Notes: generated by a model from the letters alone, not told the origin. A DNA stretch of 11,195 bases from Anaerolineaceae bacterium (GCA_014860845.1 JACZIY010000621.1:1-11195), one strand, 5' to 3'; counted from the stretch's first letter, positions 1 through 7,859 are shown. Made by a program: numbers and translations.

Positions 1-704
1 CCTTCCAATTTCAATGCCAGGTAGGTTGCCCGATCGGCCATTGTGTATGCCAATTGTTCGTTTGCCATCACAAGCACATCACCCATACCCTGACCAGCAG
101 ATACATACCAATCTCCAGCAGGTTCGATTTCTGCTGCCTTCCATAAGGCTAATTCTTTTTTGTGTGTGCCAGAATCATCACCTCGAGACACGAAGGTCGC
201 CTCAGCATCAGCAATCATCTCGAGTGCTTTTGTGGCTTTTCCTTTTCCTTTGATCCCGGCAGGGTCATCTGCTGGACCTACGATCACGAAGTCATTGTAC
301 ATGACTTCCTCGCGACGTACACCATCACCCGCTTCCATAAAGGCATCTTCACTGGCACGCGAATGTACAAGGAGCACATCCGCATCACCGTTCACGCCTA
401 ACTCAAGCGCCTGTCCGGTTCCTACAGCGATAACATCAACCTTTATGCCAGATTTTTCTTCAAAAACAGGCAAGATGAAATCCAGCAAACCAGAGTCAGC
501 GGTACTGGTTGTGGTTGCAAGGATCAAAGATTTTTCAGCTGGTTCCTCCGCGACGGGCTCTTCAGCAACAGGTTCCGCGGGAGCAGGTTCTTCCACAACC
601 GGGGCTTCTGATGCTGGTGCTTCTGTAGGTGCCGCTGGGGCACAAGCAGACAACATCAAAACCATGATAAACAGAATACTAATTATTGGGTAAAGTTTTT
701 TCAT
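1..704 (-). CDS. tupA: Tungstate ABC transporter substrate-binding lipoprotein (3' end cut by window edge)
   Basis: Extracytoplasmic lipoprotein that should capture tungstate and hand it to the TupB/TupC transporter. ATG at 704 has GAGGAG six bases upstream (711-716). 234 codons are visible; the C-terminus lies beyond the left edge, and the family is usually about 270-300 residues. Residues 1-20 form a Lys-Lys plus hydrophobic signal sequence ending in the lipobox L18-S19-A20-C21. Residues 22-58 are a low-complexity Ala/Pro/Glu linker, a style common in Chloroflexota binding proteins. The mature domain opens with ATTTSTADSGLL (63-74), the hallmark TupA oxyanion-binding stretch, followed by VGTGQALELG and NGDADVLLVH motifs. 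It follows the tupC stop by 60 bases, with a hairpin between them. The family assignment is strong; the ligand is inferred, and molybdate or vanadate (the related Vup proteins) cannot be excluded. Confidence 0.9.
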   Translation of the reverse strand, partial: MKKLYPIISILFIMVLMLSACAPAAPTEAPASEAPVVEEPAPAEPVAEEPVAEEPAEKSLILATTTSTADSGLLDFILPVFEEKSGIKVDVIAVGTGQALELGVNGDADVLLVHSRASEDAFMEAGDGVRREEVMYNDFVIVGPADDPAGIKGKGKATKALEMIADAEATFVSRGDDSGTHKKELALWKAAEIEPAGDWYVSAGQGMGDVLVMANEQLAYTMADRATYLALKLE

Positions 705-737
705 TTTTTTCTCCTCTTGAAATTGGTTCCTGAACAA

Positions 738-757
738 CTCGAGAATAATTTCTCAAG
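738..757 (-). promoter_or_regulatory. Intercistronic hairpin between tupC and tupA
   Basis: On the minus strand CTTGAGAA-ATTA-TTCTCGAG can form an 8-bp stem (one G-U pair) with a 4-base loop. It lies between the tupC stop (765) and the tupA ribosome binding site (711-716). There is no T-run after it, so it is not a terminator. Hairpins here often protect or separate the message of an abundant binding protein from that of the membrane components; that role is inferred. Confidence 0.5.
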
Positions 758-764
758 TAGTTGA

Positions 765-1499
765 CTAATAAATCATATCTCCGCCAATAAATGCCTTAGT
801 ACGTTCATCCTTTGGTGTGTTAAAAAATTCAGAATTCGACCCCATTTCAATCAACTGCCCTTCCAGAAGGAAAACAACACGATGTGCCAGACGCTTGGCC
901 TGGAAAATATTGTGAGTTACCAGCACAAGTGTGGTACCGCTTCTGTTATTTAAATCTGCAGCAATTTGCTCGATGATGGTAACATTCGCCGGGTCAAGAT
1001 TGGCAGTCGGTTCATCCATCAGCAACACATCGGGTTCCAACACCAGGGCACGTGCCAGGGCAACTCGTTGGGCTTCACCACCCGAGAGCGTTCGAGCCCG
1101 TTGTTTGGCTAATTTTTCTAATCCCACTTTCTCAAGAGCTGATTGGATAATGTCATTCGAATTGCGATTATTTCTCAACTGTAAACCGAAGGCTACATTG
1201 TCCCAGACACTACGATTGAGCAGTACAGGACGTTGAAATACTGTGGTCACCCGTCGTCGCACATCCAATGGTGGTTCTACACCTTCTTTGAAGGAAAAAC
1301 CTTCAAATTCAATTTCACCTTTGCTGGGTGCTTCCAGAAAATTTAACATGCGGAGAAGCGTACTCTTCCCTGCTCCACTTGGCCCAACCAACGCCAGAAT
1401 TTCACCCTGATAAATATCTAAATTTTCCAGTTGCAGGATACAACGATCATCATAACGTTTTCTGAGATCTCTGATGCGATAGAGTGTATTGTTGCTCAT
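765..1499 (-). CDS. tupC: Tungstate ABC transporter ATP-binding protein
   Basis: Cytoplasmic ATPase subunit that powers oxyanion import. At 244 residues it is a standard single ABC domain. Walker A is GPSGAGKST (39-47), the Q-loop is in FQRP (88-91), the signature is LSGGEAQ (138-144), Walker B is VLLMDEP (158-164) followed by the D-loop, and the switch histidine is H196 in LVTHN. All catalytic elements are intact. Its ATG (1499-1497) overlaps the TGA of tupB in an ATGA arrangement, so the two are probably translationally coupled. No C-terminal regulatory domain such as a TOBE/Mop fold is present, unlike ModC. The ABC ATPase call is certain; the tungstate assignment rests on the neighbouring TupB- and TupA-like proteins. 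Confidence 0.93.
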   Translation of the reverse strand: MSNNTLYRIRDLRKRYDDRCILQLENLDIYQGEILALVGPSGAGKSTLLRMLNFLEAPSKGEIEFEGFSFKEGVEPPLDVRRRVTTVFQRPVLLNRSVWDNVAFGLQLRNNRNSNDIIQSALEKVGLEKLAKQRARTLSGGEAQRVALARALVLEPDVLLMDEPTANLDPANVTIIEQIAADLNNRSGTTLVLVTHNIFQAKRLAHRVVFLLEGQLIEMGSNSEFFNTPKDERTKAFIGGDMIY

Positions 1500-2158
1500 T
1501 CGTCAAACGCCTTCCCTTGCAAACGCAGCATGGCAACATTTGCTATAAAGGATAACAACAACAGCACCCCACCCAAAGCCAATGCCAGGTCAAAATTACC
1601 TTTCCTCGTTTCCAATACAATGGCGGTGGTCAAAACCCGAGTTTTTCCTTCGATATTACCACCTACCAACATCACAGCTCCAACTTCGGAAATGATTCCA
1701 CCGAAACCTGCAATAATGGAAACCATCACACCGACACGTGCTTCCAACAGCACCGTCCAAACAGCCTGACGATTGGTTGCACCAAGAGAAAAAACTTGTT
1801 GACGCAGATTCGGATCAACGCCCATCACTGCTGCCATGGTAAAACCTGCCACCAACGGAAAAGAGATTATCGTTTGAGCAATAATCATCGCACCGGGTGT
1901 AAATAGACTGGGAATGATTGACCAGTTTAAAGCACCCAACCAACCACTGCGTGATAACAGGATATATACAAACAGACCCACTACAACAGGTGGGAATCCC
2001 ATGCCAGTGTATAACAGAGCAATCACCAGCTTACGTCCCTTAAACCGGTTTAAACCCATAATAGCACCCAAAGGGATGCCAATCACGGTACTGAACAATA
2101 AAGCAATACCAGAAACTTGCAATGATAGTAGGATGATTTCAGTGAGGGCTGGTAACAT
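1496..2158 (-). CDS. tupB: Tungstate ABC transporter permease
   Basis: Integral membrane channel subunit, 220 residues from this start. Hydrophobic segments lie at roughly residues 6-28, 43-62, 88-110, 137-157 and 190-212. The GMGFPPVVVGL segment (52-62) and ISEVGAVMLVGGNI (156-169) are typical of TupB, and the SLGATNRQAVWTVLLEA stretch (124-140) fits the ABC-permease EAA loop that contacts the ATPase. The frame is open upstream to an ATG at 2248, but I prefer ATG 2158: a TATAAT box sits at 2187-2192, which would place the transcript start downstream of 2248, and the extra 30 residues lack permease character and run into the preceding terminator. GAGAAG lies three bases before ATG 2158, a close and only moderate ribosome binding site. 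The stop overlaps the tupC start. Confidence 0.88.
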   Translation of the reverse strand: MLPALTEIILLSLQVSGIALLFSTVIGIPLGAIMGLNRFKGRKLVIALLYTGMGFPPVVVGLFVYILLSRSGWLGALNWSIIPSLFTPGAMIIAQTIISFPLVAGFTMAAVMGVDPNLRQQVFSLGATNRQAVWTVLLEARVGVMVSIIAGFGGIISEVGAVMLVGGNIEGKTRVLTTAIVLETRKGNFDLALALGGVLLLLSFIANVAMLRLQGKAFDE

Positions 2159-2173
2159 TAACTTCTCGTTTAC

Positions 2174-2187
2174 TTGTAATAATACAA
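2174..2187. promoter_or_regulatory. Operator-like palindrome at the tup transcript start
   Basis: TTGTA-ATAA-TACAA is a perfect 5-bp inverted repeat directly adjoining the -10 box of the tup promoter, where it would cover the start site. A repressor bound here would block initiation. No matching regulator gene is in the window, so the regulator and signal are unknown. Confidence 0.35.
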
Positions 2188-2192
2188 TTATA
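2187..2192 (-). promoter_or_regulatory. Probable -10 box of the tup operon promoter
   Basis: A perfect TATAAT on the minus strand ends about 29 bases before tupB ATG 2158, leaving a short leader of about 20 bases. No good TTGACA-like -35 box is seen at 16-18 bases, so the promoter may be weak or activator-dependent. It lies downstream of the peptidase terminator, which supports an independent tup transcript. Confidence 0.5.
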
Positions 2193-2246
2193 CTATCATT
2201 TTGCAAATGAATTAGACAAAAATAATTCCCGACAATTTTAGATGTC

Positions 2247-2285
2247 AAAAATAAAAAGATCCCTGCAGGTAAACCAACAGGGATC
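2247..2285 (-). terminator. Rho-independent terminator after the M32 peptidase gene
   Basis: On the minus strand GATCCCTG (2285-2278) pairs perfectly with CAGGGATC (2265-2258) around a 12-base loop, followed at once by TTTTTATTTTT. It lies 20 bases past the peptidase stop. The stem, loop and T-run match an intrinsic terminator, so peptidase and tup transcription are separated here. Confidence 0.88.
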
Positions 2286-2304
2286 CATTTTGATGGCCAA
2301 TCAC

Positions 2305-3804
2305 TTATAAAGTGTATATCTTGCCGAATTTGTTCTTGAGGTAGCGAACATAAGCAGTAGGATCGATCTTGGATCCGGTAACTTTCTCAACCAGTTCTTG
2401 TGGTTTGTACTTGCGGCCATGAACATGGATTTTCTCCCGTAACCATGTCAGTAAGCCTTCAAAATTACCAGCTCGAATCTGGTCATCCAGATCAGGGATA
2501 TCCTTTTGAATTACTTCCCATAATTGGGCAGAAACCAGGTTCCCCAAGGCATAGGTAGAGAAGTAACCCAGGTTTCCATAAGACCAATGCACATCCTGCA
2601 GAACACCGAGGGCATCATTAGGCGGGGTCAGTCCGAGGTATTCCTGCATTTTAGCATTCCAGATTTCCGGCAGGTCTTTGACCAGCACTTTACCTTCCAG
2701 GAGAGCAATTTCCAGCTCAAGCCTGAGCATAATGTGCAAATTATAGGTCGCTTCATCCGCTTCCACACGGATTAAGGATGGTTCAACTTTGTTGATACCC
2801 TTATAAAAATGTTCCAGAGAGACGCCAGCCATTTGGGGGAAGATTTCCTGCATGCGTGGGTAGAAGTGTTCCCAGAAGGGATAGGAGCGTGCTACCAGAT
2901 TTTCCCACATGCGGCTTTGAGATTCATGCACTGCCAGGGAGGCCCCATTGGAGAGGATGGTGCGATGATATTTGCGTGCATGTCCAAGATTGTAGAGTGC
3001 ATGGCCACATTCATGAGCGGTTCCAAAAAACATGGGGTTGAAGAAATTAGGATCTACCCGGGTGGTGATACGCACATCATCGATGCTGACACCCAAGGTA
3101 AATGGATGGGGTGCTTTATCCTGTCGACCACGATCCCAATCATAACCAAATTTGGTGATGACCTCTTCTCCGAATTCCCATTGTTTTTTCTCATCAAAAG
3201 GTTGGTGCAGGAAGGAATCGTCCACCTGCGGTTGCTCACTGATGGCTTTAATCAATTCCACCTGCTGTGGGCGCAGTCCATCAAAAATCGCTTTCACATC
3301 AGCTGTTTTCATACCGGGTTCAAATTGATCCAGAAGCGCATCGTAAGGATGATCCACTTCCGGGAAAAATGCAGCATAGCGTTGATTGAGATCAACTACT
3401 TTTGTGAGAAGGGGTTCGAATATCTTGAAATCTGATTTCGATCGAGCTTCAGCCCAGGCTGAGAAGGCAGCCGTAGTTACCTGAGATTGTTCCACCACAA
3501 ATTCCGAAGGTACACGGGTGGCGATATCATATTCATGTTGGGTTACTTTAATCATCCGAGCTTCATCTGAATCCGGATCGAGCGATTCAGCATAAGGCTT
3601 TAGTTCTTCCAACAATCTCCCCATCTCCTCAGAGGTTGCCCATTCATGAGTGATCCGGTTGATAATGGCCATTTGATGACCTCGCGTTTCAGCTGCAGCC
3701 GGTGGCATATACGTATTCTGATCCCATCCTAAAATTCCTGCTGCGGAACCAAGATCGATGATATCGCGCATTTTTGCTTGCAGTTGTTCGAATTTTTCTT
3801 TCAT
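2305..3804 (-). CDS. M32 family metallocarboxypeptidase (carboxypeptidase Taq type)
   Basis: Zinc-dependent carboxypeptidase that removes C-terminal residues from peptides, expected in the cytoplasm since no signal peptide is visible. 499 residues is the normal full length of the family. The catalytic motif HECGH (264-268) supplies two zinc-ligand histidines and the general base E265. HESQSR (293-298) supplies the third ligand E294, 30 residues after H264 as in characterised M32 enzymes. Other family motifs are HPF (233-235) and DVRITTR (243-249). ATG 3804 has AGAGG about five bases upstream. The gene follows a 74-codon unrecognised gene by 59 bases and ends before a clean terminator. It may be read from the strong promoter at 4178-4206, from a weaker -10 box at 3843-3848, or both. 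Substrate specificity is broad in this family and cannot be predicted. Confidence 0.95.
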   Translation of the reverse strand: MKEKFEQLQAKMRDIIDLGSAAGILGWDQNTYMPPAAAETRGHQMAIINRITHEWATSEEMGRLLEELKPYAESLDPDSDEARMIKVTQHEYDIATRVPSEFVVEQSQVTTAAFSAWAEARSKSDFKIFEPLLTKVVDLNQRYAAFFPEVDHPYDALLDQFEPGMKTADVKAIFDGLRPQQVELIKAISEQPQVDDSFLHQPFDEKKQWEFGEEVITKFGYDWDRGRQDKAPHPFTLGVSIDDVRITTRVDPNFFNPMFFGTAHECGHALYNLGHARKYHRTILSNGASLAVHESQSRMWENLVARSYPFWEHFYPRMQEIFPQMAGVSLEHFYKGINKVEPSLIRVEADEATYNLHIMLRLELEIALLEGKVLVKDLPEIWNAKMQEYLGLTPPNDALGVLQDVHWSYGNLGYFSTYALGNLVSAQLWEVIQKDIPDLDDQIRAGNFEGLLTWLREKIHVHGRKYKPQELVEKVTGSKIDPTAYVRYLKNKFGKIYTL

Positions 3805-3842
3805 TAGGACCTCTTTCGATTTATTGATTGAAATTTGTATTC

Positions 3843-3848
3843 ATTATA
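3843..3848 (-). promoter_or_regulatory. Possible -10 box in front of the M32 peptidase
   Basis: TATAAT occurs on the minus strand 38 bases before the peptidase ATG, just after the stop-codon hairpin. The sequence 17 bases further upstream (GGATCT) is a poor -35 box and lies inside the hairpin. It could be a secondary promoter or chance in AT-rich DNA. Confidence 0.3.
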
Positions 3849-3851
3849 CAA

Positions 3852-3877
3852 GAATCGGGATTGTTAGATCCCGATTC
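3852..3877 (-). promoter_or_regulatory. Perfect 10-bp hairpin spanning the stop codon of the 74-codon gene
   Basis: GAATCGGGAT (3852-3861) and ATCCCGATTC (3868-3877) are exact inverted repeats around a 6-base loop. The TAA of the upstream small gene (3866-3864) lies in the loop. On the minus strand the stem is followed by TTGTATAATG rather than a T-run, so it is at best a leaky terminator or attenuator, or an RNA-stability element, between the small gene and the peptidase. Confidence 0.5.
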
Positions 3878-4088
3878 CAATGGCTGGTGTTATTTGTTGT
3901 CCATCCTGATCTGCTTGATCTGCTTGATCTGCTTGATCTGCTTCAGATTCAGAGTAGACTGGACTGTTGGATTTGGTCTCATCCTTGTCAGGGTTGGAGT
4001 CCGGTTTGAATGTTAGCTTACGATATAAATTAAGCAATGACCCATTCAACTCTTCTCGGCTTTTTTTGGATAAAGTTTGCGTGTTCAT
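3864..4088 (-). CDS. Unrecognised small acidic-tailed protein with (Ala-Asp-Gln)4 repeat
   Basis: I do not recognise this 74-residue protein. The N-terminal half (about 1-40) is Lys/Arg-rich and contains a plausible short helix, ELNGSLLNLYRKL. The C-terminal half is acidic and low-complexity, with four exact Ala-Asp-Gln units at about residues 50-61 encoded by a 9-bp tandem repeat, then a Gly/Ile-rich end. There is no signal peptide, membrane segment or cysteine, and the tail is probably disordered. Evidence that it is a gene: GGAG five bases before ATG 4088, a near-consensus promoter 90 bases upstream on the same strand, and a hairpin placed exactly at the stop. Evidence against: small size and low complexity. 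It could be a leader peptide-like gene for the peptidase 59 bases downstream, but nothing shows that directly. Confidence 0.55.
   Translation of the reverse strand: MNTQTLSKKSREELNGSLLNLYRKLTFKPDSNPDKDETKSNSPVYSESEADQADQADQADQDGQQITPAIGIGI
3907..3942. repeat. Four exact tandem copies of a 9-bp unit
   Basis: The unit TGATCTGCT occurs four times in a row (3907, 3916, 3925, 3934) with no mismatch. Read on the minus strand it encodes Ala-Asp-Gln four times within the 74-codon gene. The unit is a multiple of three, so copy-number change by slippage would alter protein length without shifting the frame. Confidence 0.95.
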
Positions 4089-4130
4089 TTCAACTCCACT
4101 GCAAGATCCTGGTTCTTACCAATTTTTCAA

Positions 4131-4175
4131 ACGATAAAATCAATCGTATCGGTAAAATTATTTTTTGCGGTAAAA
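4131..4175. promoter_or_regulatory. Candidate operator elements around the start site of the 4088 transcript
   Basis: Two exact copies of CGGTAAAA lie at 4150-4157 and 4168-4175, 18 bases apart, immediately downstream of the -10 box (4178-4183) and so over the expected start site near 4171. A short inverted repeat ACGAT-N7-ATCGT lies at 4131-4147 in the leader. This is a plausible place for repressor binding, but the elements are short and the DNA is AT-rich. Confidence 0.3.
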
Positions 4176-4177
4176 AT

Positions 4178-4206
4178 AGTTTACAACATTTAATATATTT
4201 TGTCAA
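4178..4206 (-). promoter_or_regulatory. Strong sigma70-type promoter upstream of the 74-codon gene
   Basis: On the minus strand TTGACA (4206-4201), a 17-base spacer and TAAACT (4183-4178) make a near-consensus vegetative promoter. Transcription would start near 4171 and run into the small gene at 4088 and probably the peptidase at 3804. It lies 60 bases after the prpD stop, so this unit need not depend on prp transcription. I see no obvious intrinsic terminator between the prpD stop and this promoter. Confidence 0.72.
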
Positions 4207-4266
4207 CTACCAATTTGGACAGTTTCTGGTCAATATTTTGATTGAATTTTCATTTTCTGATGATGG

Positions 4267-5715
4267 TTATTTCCAGGGCACCCATAGATTCACAAATTCA
4301 TTTACCGGGGTTTTGGATAAGCCGTTGGGATCCAGACATAATTCCAATATATTTTCAGATTGGACCGATGAAAATCGGTGATCCAAATGGTGTTTGAATT
4401 TTTCCAACAATAATGGGATGCCTTCCGCTCTGCGCCTGGGATGCCCCAATGGATACTCAATCTCTACATTCTCCGAGATACTGCCATCCTTAAAGAAGAT
4501 TTGCACTGCATTTTCAATGGAGCGTTTCCGCGGGTTTAGATAATCCCGGCTATAATCACGATTCTCCTGTACGATCATCCTGTCCCTGAGCGCATCAATC
4601 CTCGGATCAGCAGCAACACGATCCTCATAATGATCTGCTGTCAACTCGCCAAAAATTAATCCGATGGCCGTCATATATTGCAAACAATGATCACGATCGG
4701 CGGGATTATGCAGGGGTCCACGTTTGTCAATGATGCGTATGGCAGACTCATGTGTGGTAATGATGATTTTTTCAACCTCGTCCAGGCGATCTATTACCAC
4801 AGGATGTAGTTGAAATGCAGCTTCTACGGCAGTCTGGGCATGAAACTCAGCTGGGAATGAGATCTTAAAGAGCACATTTTCCATTACATAACTGCCAAAT
4901 TCCTGAGGTAGACTCAGTTCTCTTCCTTTAAAAAGAACATCTTGGAAACCCCAGGAGGGTGCCGTGATGGCTGAGGGATACCCCATCTCTCCCCGCAAAG
5001 CAATCAATGAAAGCCAGACAGCCCGACTGGTGGCATCTCCAGCTGCCCAGGACTTACGGGAACCGGTATTGGGTGCATGACGATAGGTGCGTAAGGACTG
5101 ACCATCCACCCAGGCATTGGATAAAGCATTGAGTAATTGTTCACGGGTTGCACCTAACAATCCAGTGACTACCGCTGTCGAGGCAATCTTAACCAGCATG
5201 ACATGATCCAGACCCACGCGATTAAAGCTATTCTCTAATGCCAATACACCTTGAATTTCGTGCGCTTTGATCATGGCAATAAGTACGTCACCCATCAGCA
5301 ATGGCTCTTTGCCATTTCGCACTGCATTCCGTGAAAACCAATCCGCAGCCATCAGGATGCCACCCAGATTATCTGAAGGGTGTCCCCATTCGGCAGCCAG
5401 CCAGGTATCGTTGTAATCAAGCCAACGCACCATTGCACCCAGATTAAAAGCTGCCTGTACAGGATCAAGCTCATAATCGGTTCCAGGAACACGGGCACCG
5501 TTTTGTACCAGAATACCTGGAACAATGGGTCCCAATAATTTGGTACAGGCAGAATATCGTAAAGCTTCCATCCCACAACCCAGGGTGTCCATCAGGCAAT
5601 ATCGGGCTGTTTGTAGGGCTTCCTCGCTGGTCACTTGATATTGCAGCACATAATCAACTATTTTTGTAAGGATTTTGTCAGGCTGTGGACGGATGTTGGA
5701 GATCTGGCTGCTCAT
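4267..5715 (-). CDS. prpD: 2-methylcitrate dehydratase (MmgE/PrpD family)
   Basis: Dehydrates 2-methylcitrate to 2-methylaconitate in the methylcitrate cycle for propionyl-CoA breakdown; a separate aconitase then hydrates the product. 482 residues is essentially the length of enterobacterial PrpD. Typical family blocks are visible: [20 protein letters not shown] (97-116), IKAHEIQG (149-156), [11 protein letters not shown] (161-171), [10 protein letters not shown] (209-218), [13 protein letters not shown] (221-233), [17 protein letters not shown] (284-300) and NPADRDHC (337-344). The match to the canonical PrpD pattern appears close over the whole length, so methylcitrate rather than another MmgE/PrpD substrate is likely, and the context supports this. 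ATG 5715 is preceded by GGGAG at 5-6 bases and follows the prpC stop by 9 bases. It is the last gene of prpBCD. Confidence 0.95.
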   Translation of the reverse strand: MSSQISNIRPQPDKILTKIVDYVLQYQVTSEEALQTARYCLMDTLGCGMEALRYSACTKLLGPIVPGILVQNGARVPGTDYELDPVQAAFNLGAMVRWLDYNDTWLAAEWGHPSDNLGGILMAADWFSRNAVRNGKEPLLMGDVLIAMIKAHEIQGVLALENSFNRVGLDHVMLVKIASTAVVTGLLGATREQLLNALSNAWVDGQSLRTYRHAPNTGSRKSWAAGDATSRAVWLSLIALRGEMGYPSAITAPSWGFQDVLFKGRELSLPQEFGSYVMENVLFKISFPAEFHAQTAVEAAFQLHPVVIDRLDEVEKIIITTHESAIRIIDKRGPLHNPADRDHCLQYMTAIGLIFGELTADHYEDRVAADPRIDALRDRMIVQENRDYSRDYLNPRKRSIENAVQIFFKDGSISENVEIEYPLGHPRRRAEGIPLLLEKFKHHLDHRFSSVQSENILELCLDPNGLSKTPVNEFVNLWVPWK

Positions 5716-5724
5716 GGGTACTCC

Positions 5725-6882
5725 CTAGCTACGATTTTCCAATTTCACATAATCACGTGGCGCTGGTCCGATGTAATCTGCATTTGGACGAATGATCTTT
5801 CCTCCTGAACGTTGTTCAATCACATGGGCTGCCCAACCAGATACACGTGACATAACGAATAAAGGTGTAAACATAAAAGTGGGAATACCCATCATATGAT
5901 ATGTGACCGCACTATACCAATCCAGGTTGGGGAACATCCTTTTCTCTTCCCACATCACATCTTCAATCACCTCAGAGATATCGCACAGTGTCTCGTCCCC
6001 ATAATCCTTGCACAGTGTGCAGGAAAGTCCCTTGATGATCTTGGCACGCGGATCCGAGATGGTATAAACCGGGTGCCCGAATCCCAGTATGATGCCCTTG
6101 TTTTTTACGATCTTACGAACATCCTCTGCGGCCTGCGTGGAGGACTTATAACGATCAATCACCTCCATGGCGCCTTCATTGGCACCTCCATGGCGGAAAC
6201 CTTTTAATGCACCAATAGCACCTGTAATAGCGGAGTAAAAATCAGTACCTGTGCCTGCAATCACCCGTGAGCTGAAAGTGGAGGCGTTAAATTCATGTTC
6301 GGCATACAATACAAAAGTGACATCCAGCGCACGGGAGTGGATTTCCTTTGGTTTTTTTCCATGCAGAAGATGCAAAAAATGAGCTGCGATTGAATCATCA
6401 TCTGTCTCCACCTCAATGCGTTTACCATGATGAGCATAATGATACCAATACAACAGCATGGATGGGAATACTGCCAATAACCGGTCAGCGATGTGGCGGG
6501 CACCCTCCGAGGAATGGTCTCCCCGTTCGGGTAATACAGCTCCCAGAATGCTGCAACCGGAGCGCATAACATCCATGGGGTGTGCCGCGGCTGGAATCTG
6601 TTCAAGGGCTGCTTTGACAGGTGCAGGAATTCCACGCAGATTCCTTAATTTGAGTTTATAGCGTTCCAACTCATTCTTGATAGGTAATTCGCCATGAACC
6701 AATAAATGTGCCACCTCTTCAAAACTAGCATGCTCAGCCAGATCAAAAATATCATACCCGCGATAGCGCAGATCATGACCTTCTGTGCCAACCGTGCAGA
6801 TTTCGGTTTCACCCACCGGTACACCGGATAGCTGAACCATTTTTTTCCCACGCTTTTTAACTTCGACTGATTGTGTACTCAT
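5725..6882 (-). CDS. prpC: 2-methylcitrate synthase
   Basis: Condenses propionyl-CoA with oxaloacetate to 2-methylcitrate and CoA, the entry step of the cycle. 385 residues fits the short type II-like citrate synthase/methylcitrate synthase group. Citrate synthase motifs are intact: EHEFNAST (195-202), HGGANE (231-236), GFGHPVYT (267-274) with H270, and PNLDWYSA (318-325) with D321; H231, H270 and D321 are the expected catalytic triad. The position between prpB and prpD makes methylcitrate the likely product, although such enzymes often have citrate synthase activity too. ATG 6882 lies one base after the prpB TGA, and its GGGAG ribosome binding site is inside the prpB 3' end, which implies coupled translation. 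Confidence 0.95.
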   Translation of the reverse strand: MSTQSVEVKKRGKKMVQLSGVPVGETEICTVGTEGHDLRYRGYDIFDLAEHASFEEVAHLLVHGELPIKNELERYKLKLRNLRGIPAPVKAALEQIPAAAHPMDVMRSGCSILGAVLPERGDHSSEGARHIADRLLAVFPSMLLYWYHYAHHGKRIEVETDDDSIAAHFLHLLHGKKPKEIHSRALDVTFVLYAEHEFNASTFSSRVIAGTGTDFYSAITGAIGALKGFRHGGANEGAMEVIDRYKSSTQAAEDVRKIVKNKGIILGFGHPVYTISDPRAKIIKGLSCTLCKDYGDETLCDISEVIEDVMWEEKRMFPNLDWYSAVTYHMMGIPTFMFTPLFVMSRVSGWAAHVIEQRSGGKIIRPNADYIGPAPRDYVKLENRS

Positions 6883-6883
6883 G

Positions 6884-7828
6884 TCATTCTCCCTGATAAT
6901 TGGTATTTAATCCCAGTTCGTTGAGATCACCTTCATCGTTTTCTGATTCAGACGATCTAAATAGTTCGTCCAGTTTTTCTTCATATGCATAATAGTTGAG
7001 GATTTGATAGAGATCCGCCCGGGTTTGCATACTGGCAATAACATTCTCCTGTGTACCCTGTTCTCGGATGGTCTGATATACCTGCAAAGCAGCAGCACTC
7101 ATTGCCCGAAAAGCACTCAAAGGGTAAAGCACGAGGCCAACACCTATGGAAGCTAATTGGTCCCGGTTAAACAGTGGTGTCTCACCAAATTCAGTCATAT
7201 TCGCCAGCACCGGTACATGAATAGCATCTACAAAGGTCTGGTACTGCTCCAATACTGTGACAGCTTCCGCAAAGATCATGTCCGCACCAGCAGATACATA
7301 CGCCTGTGCCCTATCTATGGTTGCCGTTAGTCCTTCGGAAGCCAATGCATCAGTACGTGCCATGATTACAAAACCCGCATCCGTGCGGGCATCCACAGCT
7401 GCTTTGATACGATCACACATTTCTTCTTTAGATACCAATGCCTTTCCCGGTCGGTGTCCGCAGCGTTTAGCCTGTACCTGGTCTTCCATATGCATGCCAG
7501 CCGCCTCAGACTTGATGAGTGATTTCACCGTTCTGGCAATGTTGAATGCCGAACCAAAGCCAGTGTCCACATCCACTAATAACGGAAGATCACAGACATC
7601 TGTGATGCGGCGCACATCGATGAGCACATCTTCCAGTGTCGTTATCCCTAAATCAGGAACACCAAGTGACCCGGCAGCCACTCCCCCACCAGAAAGGTAG
7701 ATGGCTTTGAAACCAGCCGCTTTGGCCAATAAAGCAGCATAAGCATTTATCACCCCCACAATCTGTAAGGGTTTTTCTATTGCAAGTAATTGACGGAATA
7801 TAACACCCCTGGATGATAAATTTGGCAA
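6884..7828 (-). CDS. prpB: 2-methylisocitrate lyase (TTG start)
   Basis: Cleaves 2-methylisocitrate to pyruvate and succinate. 314 residues, isocitrate lyase/PEP mutase superfamily barrel. The catalytic loop KRCGH (121-125) carries C123, the VDVDTGFG block (85-92) holds metal-binding aspartates, and MARTDA (156-161) and FAEAV (186-190) are family blocks. The C-terminal tail after about residue 290 is acidic and Ser/Asn-rich and extends somewhat beyond typical enterobacterial PrpB. The start is TTG at 7828: GAGG lies five bases upstream, no ATG or GTG occurs in frame before the conserved region, and the next ATG is deep in the fold. A weak start on the first gene may limit output of the operon. 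It is preceded by a strong promoter and a leader of about 75 bases. Confidence 0.95.
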   Translation of the reverse strand: MPNLSSRGVIFRQLLAIEKPLQIVGVINAYAALLAKAAGFKAIYLSGGGVAAGSLGVPDLGITTLEDVLIDVRRITDVCDLPLLVDVDTGFGSAFNIARTVKSLIKSEAAGMHMEDQVQAKRCGHRPGKALVSKEEMCDRIKAAVDARTDAGFVIMARTDALASEGLTATIDRAQAYVSAGADMIFAEAVTVLEQYQTFVDAIHVPVLANMTEFGETPLFNRDQLASIGVGLVLYPLSAFRAMSAAALQVYQTIREQGTQENVIASMQTRADLYQILNYYAYEEKLDELFRSSESENDEGDLNELGLNTNYQGE

Positions 7829-7859
7829 TTTTCCCTCTGAGATGTAAAAAATTCCCGAG

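Noticed and set aside
160..693. Plus-strand open frame of 177 codons, Ser/Ala/Gly-rich
   Set aside because: It is antisense to tupA, and its low-complexity protein is the mirror of the Ala/Pro/Glu linker. The minus-strand reading has a lipobox, family motifs and a ribosome binding site.
2809..3435. Plus-strand open frame of 208 codons
   Set aside because: It lies entirely antisense to the M32 peptidase, whose catalytic motifs are intact; the plus-strand product has no recognisable domain and no ribosome binding site support.
3907..3942. Tandem repeat considered as a CRISPR or phase-variation element
   Set aside because: Units of 9 bp with no spacers are not CRISPR, and since 9 is a multiple of three, copy change would not switch the frame on or off.
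3828..4016. Plus-strand frames with repeated Leu-Ile-Cys or Leu-Leu-Asp units
   Set aside because: They are alternative readings of the 9-bp repeat. Promoter, ribosome binding site and stop hairpin all support the minus-strand frame instead.
6261..6635. Second minus-strand open frame of 124 codons inside prpC
   Set aside because: Out-of-frame reading within the intact methylcitrate synthase gene; it breaks no motif and has no start signals.
7257..7700. Plus-strand open frame of 147 codons opposite prpB
   Set aside because: Ser/Ala-rich antisense shadow of a well-conserved enzyme; no independent evidence.
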